A stretch of DNA of 38,792 nt from positions 1-38,792 of the forward strand of contig CAIWEX010001204.1 in NCBI GenBank assembly GCA_903911795.1, in the 5' to 3' direction. The position numbers and the translations under genes were made by a program. A model generated the notes under the pieces. That model was given only the letters and a program-made list of their open reading frames with translations, did no database searches and had not been told where the DNA came from. The DNA comes from an uncultured Schlesneria sp. GTDB taxonomy: Bacteria > Planctomycetota > Planctomycetia > Planctomycetales > Planctomycetaceae. This document shows positions 24,900 to 32,313 of this stretch, in pieces; positions within the stretch are counted from its first letter, which is position 1, and each line of letters opens with the position of its first letter.

Positions 24900-26837
24900 A
24901 TGTCAATCCGGCCTCGCAATTTGGCCAGTGGTCAGTCACGCCCAGTGTGGGTGCTGATCGTTTTGGTCATGACGAATTTGGCGTTCATCCAATCGGTTTT
25001 CACGCAACCGGTGATTGCGCAACAACCAGACATTGGGAATGGCGTCAAGCAACTTCTGCAGGATCGATGCATGGCTTGCCATGGCAACGATCTGCAGAGT
25101 GGCTCTGTCGACTTCGCAAAGATTTCAACCCAGGCGGTCGCCAAGGAAAATTATCCACTCTGGAAAAAGGTTGTCGCGCAAGTCTCGACCGGAAGTATGC
25201 CGCCAGAGACAGAAAAACCGTTAACCGCAGACGAAAAACAACGACTGCTGCAATGGGTGGGTGAGACATTTGATACCCGACAAAATCCTGATCCGGGGCC
25301 TCCGTTGACGCGGCAACTCACGCGGCATGAGTACGGACAGACGCTGCGGGATTTGCTCCGATTCTGGTTTGATCCGACGCACGAAGCGGGTATCCCCGAT
25401 GAAAGCGTTGTGGAAGGTTTCGCCAATCGAGCAGGCGGGCTTGTGCTGGAATCTTCCTTAATGGAGAAGTACTTCACGGCAGCCGATCTGGCTCTGGAAA
25501 AACTGTTCACTGACAACGGAGCTGCGGGAGCACGTAAGCGACTTTTATTCGTGACACCGTCGGAAACCGTTCCTGCCGCCAGTGCCGTTCGGCAAGTGGT
25601 GCAGTCTTTCTTGCGGCGCGCGTTTCGGAGGCCTGTGACCGATGACGAGGTCGAAAAATATTCCGTGATCGCAGATCGCGCTCTGGCAGCAGGCGAGGGC
25701 TTCGAGATTGCGATTCGTAAAACGTTGAAGCCCGCTCTGGTATCACCGCATTTTTTACTGCGAGTCGAATCTCAACCGGGTGAAGCAGCCTCCGTTCATC
25801 GCGTTAATGACCATGAGCTTGCCGTTCGCCTCTCCTATTTTTTGTGGAGTTCGATGCCAGACGATGCATTGTTCGAAGCGGCTGATCGCGGTGATTTATC
25901 CGAACCCGATCTACTGGAGCAACAGGTCCGGCGAATGCTGGCTCACGGAAAGGCCGATGCACTGACGTCGCAATTTCTGACTCACTGGCTACAACTGCCT
26001 CACCTGAGAAAGGCTTTGCCGTCGCAGAACCAGTTTCCTACCTTCACGCGCAGCCTGCGTGACGCGATGGAACGCGAGACATGGTTGTTCTGCGATCATA
26101 TGCGAAAGGAAGACCGCAGCGTCCTGGAATTGCTGGATGCGGACTACACGTTTGTGAACGCGGAACTGGCGCGTCATTACCAACTGGCCGAAGTCCCTCC
26201 GAAGGACAAAGATTTTCAGAAAGTCCAATTGAAGCCTGAAGATCACCGCGGGGGAGTGATCGGAATGAGCAGCATCCTGACGATGACGTCGCATACCGAT
26301 CGCACCAAACCAACGGCTCGTGGAAAATGGATGCTCGAAGTGCTGCTTGGTGAACCTCCGCCACCTCCCCCTGCCAATGCGGGCAGCTTCGCTCCCCCCG
26401 AAAAAGATCGTCCCGAGCCGAAATCGTTTCGCGAAAAACTGGCACAACATGCGACAAACGCCAACTGCATTGGTTGCCATAAGCGTGTTGATCCGTTCGG
26501 ATTCGCCCTGGAAAACTACGATGCCATCGGGAGTTGGCGCGATGGATCGAGCGGGGCGACGATTGACAACGTCGGTCAACTGCCTGGTTTTGGGGAGTTT
26601 CGCGGAGTCGAGGGTCTGCGAAGGGTGCTACGGTCGAAGCAATCACAGATTGTCTCAAACCTGGCCGCTCAAACACTGTCATACGCTCTTGGTCGCGATG
26701 TGAGTTATTACGACGAACCGTCGATCGCAGCGATTACCCGAGCGTTGGAACGCGATGAATACCGGTTTTCAACGCTGATTGTACAGGTCGTCAACAGCCA
26801 CCCGTTCTTACATCGCCGGGCAACGACCACGCCCTGA
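24900..26837 (+). CDS. PSCyt1/DUF1592-type cytochrome protein, 645 aa
   Basis: An N-terminal hydrophobic segment at about 17-36 (VWVLIVLVMTNLAFIQSVF) acts as signal peptide or anchor. The PSCyt1 heme site is CMACHG at about 58-63. Then come DUF1587 (LTRHEYGQTLRDLLRFWF), DUF1595 (FLRRAFRRPVTDDEVEKY), DUF1592 (HELAVRLSYFLWSSMPDDAL), DUF1588 with CIGCHKRVDPFGFALENYDA, and DUF1585 (LAAQTLSYALGRDVSYYDE). It is about 200 residues shorter than the paralogue at 18722-21265 because the beta-rich insert after DUF1587 is missing. The longer frame from 24723 overlaps the transporter and is rejected. No DUF1552 partner follows; the transporter upstream replaces it as neighbour. Periplasmic redox role inferred from family only. 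Confidence 0.93.
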   Translation: MSIRPRNLASGQSRPVWVLIVLVMTNLAFIQSVFTQPVIAQQPDIGNGVKQLLQDRCMACHGNDLQSGSVDFAKISTQAVAKENYPLWKKVVAQVSTGSMPPETEKPLTADEKQRLLQWVGETFDTRQNPDPGPPLTRQLTRHEYGQTLRDLLRFWFDPTHEAGIPDESVVEGFANRAGGLVLESSLMEKYFTAADLALEKLFTDNGAAGARKRLLFVTPSETVPAASAVRQVVQSFLRRAFRRPVTDDEVEKYSVIADRALAAGEGFEIAIRKTLKPALVSPHFLLRVESQPGEAASVHRVNDHELAVRLSYFLWSSMPDDALFEAADRGDLSEPDLLEQQVRRMLAHGKADALTSQFLTHWLQLPHLRKALPSQNQFPTFTRSLRDAMERETWLFCDHMRKEDRSVLELLDADYTFVNAELARHYQLAEVPPKDKDFQKVQLKPEDHRGGVIGMSSILTMTSHTDRTKPTARGKWMLEVLLGEPPPPPPANAGSFAPPEKDRPEPKSFREKLAQHATNANCIGCHKRVDPFGFALENYDAIGSWRDGSSGATIDNVGQLPGFGEFRGVEGLRRVLRSKQSQIVSNLAAQTLSYALGRDVSYYDEPSIAAITRALERDEYRFSTLIVQVVNSHPFLHRRATTTP

Positions 26838-26973
26838 TGACATACCACGTCTTCGCTTCCAACCCTGAACGCCTCAAGCGTTTTCGGTTCCCTCCAGCCG
26901 GACGCATCGTTATCCAAACCCGTCTTGTGAATCTTCTTGAAAATTGGCCGTTGCTCGAAGGCTCGTAGCACTT

Positions 26974-27507
26974 TCAGTTGATCTCGGTTCGGCTCACGAT
27001 GACGAGCCTTGCGTCTTCGATCTGCCTGGCGAATTCTTCCGCATCCGAAACTACGGCGTCATTCAGGATCGCGAGCGGATAACTGTCGGACGCTTTGTCC
27101 AGAATGACGAGTGTCGTGCCGTGTGCTGCTAATGCGGTTGCGATACTTTGCATGAAATCATTGATCGGAATTTCCGGGTCTGTTTCCGCCAGCAGATTCC
27201 AGTCAATCTCAAGTTCGCTGCATGGCTTCAGTTCCTGAAGGCCGTCGACAATATCCTGGTATTCCTCGCGCCAATCTGCCTCAAACAAATAGTGATGCAG
27301 ATGCCCGATGTCGATCACAATTTCCCACAACCTGGGATTGTCTCCCCACACTTTCTTCTGCCAATCGAGATCCACATTCAAGGCATCTTCGTTTGCCCGA
27401 TAGAATTCCTCCCAATTTTCAACGGCAGCCCGAAGATCAAGAATCGCGGCTGAATCATTGCAAAACAAAAGGTCCGCGAAGGATTTCAGGTTGTCTTTGG
27501 CCGTCAT
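26974..27507 (-). CDS. Acidic hypothetical protein, DUF6630/immunity-like (tentative)
   Basis: The 177-residue product is acidic and soluble, with no signal peptide. Its middle is rich in Trp and Asp/Glu (DLDWQKKVWGDNPRLWEIV), and the C-terminal part reads LAAHGTTLVILDKASDSYPLAILND, a strand-turn-strand phrase resembling the DUF6630 family. Size, acidity and isolation resemble immunity proteins of polymorphic toxin systems, but that is inference. The ATG at 27507 has GGGGAG five bases upstream and is preferred over GTG 27513. It lies 80 bases downstream of the next gene on the same strand and may be co-transcribed with it. No toxin domain is visible nearby. Confidence 0.7.
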   Translation of the reverse strand: MTAKDNLKSFADLLFCNDSAAILDLRAAVENWEEFYRANEDALNVDLDWQKKVWGDNPRLWEIVIDIGHLHHYLFEADWREEYQDIVDGLQELKPCSELEIDWNLLAETDPEIPINDFMQSIATALAAHGTTLVILDKASDSYPLAILNDAVVSDAEEFARQIEDARLVIVSRTEIN

Positions 27508-27587
27508 TATCACTCCCCAGGAATTGAGGCAACATTTGCTGAAATGGAATCACTGACGCGCTGGATCAAATGAAGGACATTGGATTG

Positions 27588-28610
27588 TCAAAACTCCTGA
27601 ACGATGTAATCCGTTTCTGGCAAGCGGCGCGGATCGGTCGGGCCAGCGGCCTGGAACTGTTCTTCCCATTCAATTCGTAAATCCGGCAGGTTCTTTCTCC
27701 GGACGGTTTCCATCGATTCGGCAATCCATGGGTCGTAGCCCGACTTGGGGCATGGATATGGCATTTGTGCCAATGGAGATCGCAACATCGGGTGATCTGG
27801 ATTTGGAACGGACAACCCACGATCACACCGTATTCTTTGAATCAACAATACTTCCGTGGGAAGTTCCCTATGAATACCCGCTTTCAAACCGACAATCGAC
27901 GATTCTTCGTCCGTTTCTCGATTTAAGGCCGCTCGGACGTGCATCTCACAGAGTTTCAGCACGGCATTCTCCAAATGCTCTGGATGATCCCATTCATCAA
28001 AGATATCTTGATAAAGGGGCAGCAGCGTAACGCCGCGCGCCGCAAGATCAACAGGGATATCGCACCACATTCCATAAAGCTTCAGGAGGAACGGCGCAAC
28101 AGGCCCCGGTGAGTAGGCCTCCGGAGTGACGTACCATGGCGCATTTAAGAAATGTCCAAGGCATTTCCGGCCAAGCCAGTCTGCCGCTTGATCTTCTCCC
28201 AGGACGGCACTTAGCGCCATCGTCATCAGACATTCCGCAGCCCAAAAGTCGGTAATGAGACCGATTCTCGGCTGTCCACGTGGCTTCTCTGGATACTCTC
28301 GCAGCAATTGCTCCAGTCGCTCGATATACAAGTAGAATCCATATGCGTCGTATCGCCAAATGACATGCAGTCTGTGCCACACATCGTCCGTGACGTTCCC
28401 ACGCGCAAGAAGGTCATTCAATTCGCATTGGCGTTCAACTCCGATGCTACCAGCGATCAGACTTCCCTGGCCCTGAGGTGAACGACGACCGACATCGCTC
28501 TTAAAATATTCAATTTGAGGACTCAATCGGAATACATCGCGCAACGCTTTCCGAGAGTCGTTTACGACACTTTCAAACGACCATCCTGCAGTGCGTTTTT
28601 GCTTCGCCAT
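27588..28610 (-). CDS. Hypothetical protein with a conserved PCPKSGYDPW C-terminal module
   Basis: The product of 340 residues is soluble and probably mostly helical in its first 230 residues (for example YLYIERLEQLLREYPEKP and FWAAECLMTMALSAVLGEDQAADWLG). This resembles helical immunity proteins such as PoNi in general style, but I cannot confirm a family. The last 100 residues carry LSVPNPDHPMLRSPL, PCPKSGYDPW and DLRIEWEEQF; the same module is found in the truncated copy at 28791-29138, about 60% identical by eye. The conserved Pro/Cys/Trp residues suggest a defined fold or binding site. Start at ATG 28610; an alternative GTG at 28622 exists; no clear binding site for either. Confidence 0.75.
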   Translation of the reverse strand: MAKQKRTAGWSFESVVNDSRKALRDVFRLSPQIEYFKSDVGRRSPQGQGSLIAGSIGVERQCELNDLLARGNVTDDVWHRLHVIWRYDAYGFYLYIERLEQLLREYPEKPRGQPRIGLITDFWAAECLMTMALSAVLGEDQAADWLGRKCLGHFLNAPWYVTPEAYSPGPVAPFLLKLYGMWCDIPVDLAARGVTLLPLYQDIFDEWDHPEHLENAVLKLCEMHVRAALNRETDEESSIVGLKAGIHRELPTEVLLIQRIRCDRGLSVPNPDHPMLRSPLAQMPYPCPKSGYDPWIAESMETVRRKNLPDLRIEWEEQFQAAGPTDPRRLPETDYIVQEF

Positions 28611-28790
28611 ATTGATAACCACGTCTTAATTATTTCAATCACCGTGCCCGCATGGTGTAGTCCGATTCCGGCGAACGCCGCGGATCGGACGATTGACGAT
28701 GACGATGTAACGCGTCATCCATTGTACGAGAAGATACCGAATTCCCTCCCCGAATCTCCACTCACATCAAAGCGACGTTACTTAACTTCT

Positions 28791-29138
28791 TCAGCTTTTG
28801 ATGGGGAAATCGGTGTCCGGCAAACGATGGGGGTCTGTGGTGCCGAATTTCTGGAATTCGTCTTCCCACTCCATCCGTAAATCGGGCATGTCCTTGCTGA
28901 TCTTAGCCAGTGACTCAGCCAGCCACGGATCATAGCCCGATTTCGGGCACGGAAACGGCATTCGTACCAACGGGGATCGGAGCAACGGATGTTCAGGATC
29001 GGGAACGGACAGGCCTAAATCGTGCCGGATTTTTCGGATGAACAAAATCTCTGAGGGAAAACTACTATGAAGCCCGGATTGCAACCCGAAGATCATGTCA
29101 AGTCGTAGTTCACAGCCTTTCTCGCGTGCAACCTCACG
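28791..29138 (-). pseudogene. 5'-truncated duplicate of the adjacent PCPKSGYDPW gene
   Basis: The 100 residues encoded here match the C-terminal 100 residues of the gene at 27588-28610: shared phrases are LRSPL, PCPKSGYDPW, AES, EWE and TDP.RLP.TD. The similarity continues upstream of the only ATG (29096): codons up to 29138 read REVAREKGCELRLD, aligning with the RET-rich stretch of the intact gene, before an in-frame TGA at 29139-29141. So the 5' two thirds are missing and the ATG is not the original start. It lies 180 bases upstream of the intact copy, same orientation. A short C-terminal product could still be made, but no binding site is evident. Confidence 0.75.
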
Positions 29139-29392
29139 TCAGTTCGGGCTGTGATGCGATGCCGGAAACTGTCAACCGATAGTCGTCTGACTCGCTGGGG
29201 AGGATTACGACCATTCAGCGTATATCCCAGTCCTCAAGATCATGCTCCAAGCACTGACAGGCAAATATGTTCCGTTCGACTGCAAGATTCCTCTTTCCGT
29301 GGTTGACGAGTTGAGCTAAAAGTTCGGGCTGGGACAAGGATCGTCCATCCGTGCGGTCGTTGCGCGGACCAAATACATCCAGGGAGGGCACT

Positions 29393-30481
29393 GTGACGCA
29401 TACTGTCGGTTCGCTGGCTTCACTCGTACAAGGAGAGGTTCGCGGGGATTCAGATCGAGTGATCTGTAATGCTGCGGCCATCGAATCTGCCGGCCCTGAT
29501 GCCGTGACGTTCGTTCTCGACGAAAGCCACGTGAGTCGACTGCAAAGTTGCCGGGCCGGTGCTGTCATATTGAATGCGAAGATCGCTGCGGGACTGGCGT
29601 CCGTGCCAAATACGTCACTGATCATCGTCAGTGACCCTCACGCAGCCTTTCAACAGATTCTGCCGCAGTTTCGCAAGATTCGCGGTCGGCCTACCCGCGG
29701 GATTTCGCCTCACGCCCACATCAGTCCGACTGCCATAGTTGGCGAAAACTGCTATGTCGGTCCGGGGGCCTGCATCGGCGATGAAGCCGAAATCGGGCCT
29801 GGCTGCGACATCTATCCCGGTGTGGTCATCGGTGCGGGCTGCAAACTTGGACAGGATGTCATCGTGCATCCGAATGCCGTGCTGTACGAGGATATTTCGC
29901 TGGGTGATCGAGTCATCATTCATAGTGGTGCGGTGATTGGGGCGGATGGATTCGGATATCGCTTTGCGGAAGGGCGATTCATCAAGATTCCGCAACTGGG
30001 GACCGTCGAGATCCACGAAGACGCCGAAATTGGTGCGTGTGCGACAATTGATCGCGGTGCCATTGGTCCAACAATTGTGGGTGCCGGCACCAAGCTCGAC
30101 AACCTGGTCATGATTGCTCACAACTGCGAACTGGGAAAACACAACGTTTTTGCCTCGCAAGTCGGTCTGGCTGGTTCCTGCACGACGGGCGACTATGTGC
30201 GACTTGGTGGCCAGGTCGGCATCCGAGATCACGTTCGCTTGAATTCTGGATGTATGGTGGGAGCCAAGGGAGGGGTCCACAAGGACATTCCTGAAGGCGA
30301 AATCTGGATCGGTTATCCCGCAACGCCGGAAGCCGAACAAAAACGGCTGGTATTCTCATTGAAGCGAGTTCCCGAAATGCGGGATCAGGTTCGGACCATG
30401 TCCAACCAGATCGCCACATTGATGAAGCAGGTCGAAGAACTCCGTGGTCAGTCCCCCGAAGAATTGCGGAAAGCAGGCTGA
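29393..30481 (+). CDS. lpxD: UDP-3-O-acylglucosamine N-acyltransferase
   Basis: LpxD transfers a 3-hydroxyacyl chain from acyl carrier protein to the 2-amine of UDP-3-O-acylglucosamine, the third step of lipid A synthesis. The 362-residue product has the N-terminal uridine-binding domain (about 1-100, with ESAGPDAVTFVLD) and then the left-handed beta-helix of hexapeptide repeats (about 105-300), containing GADGFGY and the catalytic-histidine segment VMIAHNCELGKHN. The C-terminus ends in a helix with MKQVEELR. The start is GTG at 29393 because GGGAGG lies 5 bases upstream; upstream codons are not LpxD-like. It is followed after 58 bases by lpxI. fabZ, lpxA and lpxB are not next to it. Confidence 0.96.
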   Translation: MTHTVGSLASLVQGEVRGDSDRVICNAAAIESAGPDAVTFVLDESHVSRLQSCRAGAVILNAKIAAGLASVPNTSLIIVSDPHAAFQQILPQFRKIRGRPTRGISPHAHISPTAIVGENCYVGPGACIGDEAEIGPGCDIYPGVVIGAGCKLGQDVIVHPNAVLYEDISLGDRVIIHSGAVIGADGFGYRFAEGRFIKIPQLGTVEIHEDAEIGACATIDRGAIGPTIVGAGTKLDNLVMIAHNCELGKHNVFASQVGLAGSCTTGDYVRLGGQVGIRDHVRLNSGCMVGAKGGVHKDIPEGEIWIGYPATPEAEQKRLVFSLKRVPEMRDQVRTMSNQIATLMKQVEELRGQSPEELRKAG

Positions 30482-30539
30482 TTGACAGCCGTTCCAGAGT
30501 GATTGGTCTTTAATTCTGGTGATTGATTTCGACATCCAA

Positions 30540-31436
30540 ATGGAAGAGACGGACCCTAACATTCTGAAGATGCCTCCCCGCCGCGTCGGCTTGCTGGCCG
30601 GAGCGGGGCGGTTTCCACTCGCGTTCGCTGAAGCCGCGCGAGACCAGGGATTGCACGTCTACTGTGTCGGTGTTTCCGGGATGGCAGACGAAGAGCAGCT
30701 TCGAGCGGTCTGTCATTCGTATGCGGAGACACCACTGGCTCGGCTGGGGCGCACGATTCGTCTCTTCAAGCGTGCTCGAATCGACCGTGTTGTCATGGCC
30801 GGGAAGATTGAGAAGACGGTCCTGTTTCAGCCTTTCCGGATTCTGCGTCTGCTGCCGGACTGGCGGACGATTCACATGTGGTATCACTACGCCACTCGAG
30901 ATCGCAAGGATGACACGCTGCTATTGGCGGTCATTCGCGAGTTCGAGCGGGATCAGATTTATTTTGATTCAGCCCTCGATTACTGTCCGGAGTTACTCGT
31001 GAAACACGGATTTCTGACCCGGCGCAAGCCAACCGACGCACAATGGCGGGATATTCGCTTTGGTTGGGATCTCGCCAAAGAAATGGGACGCCTGGATGTG
31101 GGCCAGTCCGTTGTCGTCAACGACATGGCTGTGATTGCTGTGGAAGCGATCGAAGGAACCGATCGTACGATTCGGCGTGCCGGTGAACTCTGTCGCCGAG
31201 GTGGCTTCACTGTCGTCAAGGTTGCGAAGCCTCAGCAGGATATGCGGTTCGACGTTCCGACAATTGGGGCTCAAACCATCAAGACACTGCAGGAAGCAGG
31301 CGGGCGCGTTCTGGCCATTGAGAGCAACAAGACAATCGTGCTGGATCAGCCTGATGTGATTGAGCTGGCAGATCGGTTGGGGATTGCCATCGTCGCGATT
31401 AACGCGGAAGAACTGGAATTGCGAATGGTCGGCTGA
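30540..31436 (+). CDS. lpxI: UDP-2,3-diacylglucosamine pyrophosphatase, LpxI type
   Basis: LpxI (DUF1009) hydrolyses UDP-2,3-diacylglucosamine to lipid X and UMP, replacing LpxH in many non-enterobacterial lineages. The product matches over its length: VGLLAGAGRFPLAFAEAAR at the N-terminus, RVVMAGKIEK, RKDDTLLLAVI, GQSVVVNDMAVIAVEAIEGTD with the conserved Asp-containing catalytic region, and KVAKPQQDMRFDVPTIG near the end. The ATG at 30540 gives 298 residues; GTG 30519 and ATG 30570 are alternatives, and no binding site settles it. It sits directly after lpxD, so the pair plausibly forms a small lipid A operon. It converges with the FHA gene, 12 bases apart. Confidence 0.95.
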   Translation: MEETDPNILKMPPRRVGLLAGAGRFPLAFAEAARDQGLHVYCVGVSGMADEEQLRAVCHSYAETPLARLGRTIRLFKRARIDRVVMAGKIEKTVLFQPFRILRLLPDWRTIHMWYHYATRDRKDDTLLLAVIREFERDQIYFDSALDYCPELLVKHGFLTRRKPTDAQWRDIRFGWDLAKEMGRLDVGQSVVVNDMAVIAVEAIEGTDRTIRRAGELCRRGGFTVVKVAKPQQDMRFDVPTIGAQTIKTLQEAGGRVLAIESNKTIVLDQPDVIELADRLGIAIVAINAEELELRMVG

Positions 31437-31448
31437 CTGCAAAGTCGG

Positions 31449-31886
31449 TCATTCGTCGAGCATGCGGACGTCGCTGTCACTGGCGGTCTGCAGTGGAGCA
31501 TCACCCGGCGCGAAGAATTCGTTGGCCGACGCGCGATGGCCGACTTCGATTACTTCGGTATGTGCCCCGTGGATATCAACCGGTTCGGGATCTGGTTCGC
31601 CTGGTCCCATTTCGACTCGGTACTTTTCACCAGCGAACGCCAGTTCATCACCAGGAAGCAATGCCCCGCGAATCACTCGCTGGCCGTTAACTTTCGTGCC
31701 GTTTGTGCTTCCGAGGTCGCGGATAAACAGCAAGCCATCGGTGCGGACAATCACACAGTGCAGTTTGGATATGCTGCTTTGGTCAATGCAGACATCACAC
31801 AAGTCGTCCTGACGGCCGACGAGAGTCACATCGCGCAGTATTTGTATTGGGCGTCCACCACGTAGTGGAACGAGTTGAGCGCGCAT
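31449..31886 (-). CDS. FHA domain protein, 145 aa
   Basis: One forkhead-associated domain spans about residues 5-95. The phosphothreonine-binding residues are all present: VGRQDDLCDVCI (Gly-Arg), SSISKLHC (Ser...His) and LGSTNGTKVNGQ (Asn-Gly). The remaining 45 residues are acidic and probably disordered. FHA proteins bind threonine-phosphorylated partners, so it probably works with serine/threonine kinases, which planctomycetes have in number; none lies in this window. It starts at ATG 31886 with a weak AAGGTG about ten bases upstream. Cytoplasmic, no signal peptide. Partner unknown. Confidence 0.93.
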   Translation of the reverse strand: MRAQLVPLRGGRPIQILRDVTLVGRQDDLCDVCIDQSSISKLHCVIVRTDGLLFIRDLGSTNGTKVNGQRVIRGALLPGDELAFAGEKYRVEMGPGEPDPEPVDIHGAHTEVIEVGHRASANEFFAPGDAPLQTASDSDVRMLDE

Positions 31887-32313
31887 GAGGCAAACACCTT
31901 ACCAGGCCCGCACCGGCTGATTTTACTAGATTTCATTTTCCGCAGTATGGACGTGCTGTCAAGGTGGGGCCGTCAGGTTCGTCGAATTCCTGTCGCAATT
32001 GTCACCGCCACGCTGAGTGCAGTTTTTCCAGTGGGTTGAGTATCGGACAGTAATCCAGCGGGTACAGATGTACGATTCCCGAACACCTCAGTTCGTTGGT
32101 AATGCTGGCCGATGATGCCGAATCTTCTTCTTGTTCTGATTGTACGGAGACGTCATAGTATGCAGTGTCTGATGTTTCCATCAAATGGTACCCGTGTGGA
32201 ATGGCGGTAGCGAGACATTCCGGGGGCGTTGATGGCTGGAATCTCGGGCTTCAAGCAAGGGGATTGGGAATATCGTACCGCGATTCCCTCTGCTAACTTC
32301 AATGGAGAGGTTT
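31887..32313. other. Intergenic region with a possible transposase remnant
   Basis: About 430 bases between divergent FHA and PQQ-propeller genes. Part of it (32002-32184) is described separately. The consensus-like -35 box TTGACA lies on the minus strand at 31962-31957, upstream of the FHA gene, but no good -10 box is found at the right spacing. No other gene is seen. Confidence 0.45.
32002..32184 (-). pseudogene. Possible IS630-type transposase 3' fragment
   Basis: The last 24 codons read LYPLDYCPILNPLEKLHSAW, which resembles the IS630-family C-terminal pattern (lPpYSPdLNPIEkvWs) that contains the third catalytic acidic residue. A TGA interrupts the frame right after this; the codons beyond (QLRQEFDE) continue open for about 20 more. 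No upstream transposase domain and no terminal inverted repeats are seen. The first 35 residues are acidic/serine-rich and not transposase-like. Short and degenerate, so this is a weak call. Confidence 0.3.

Noticed and set aside
29615-30340. 241-codon minus-strand frame
   Set aside because: Fully antisense to lpxD; its periodic composition mirrors the hexapeptide repeats.
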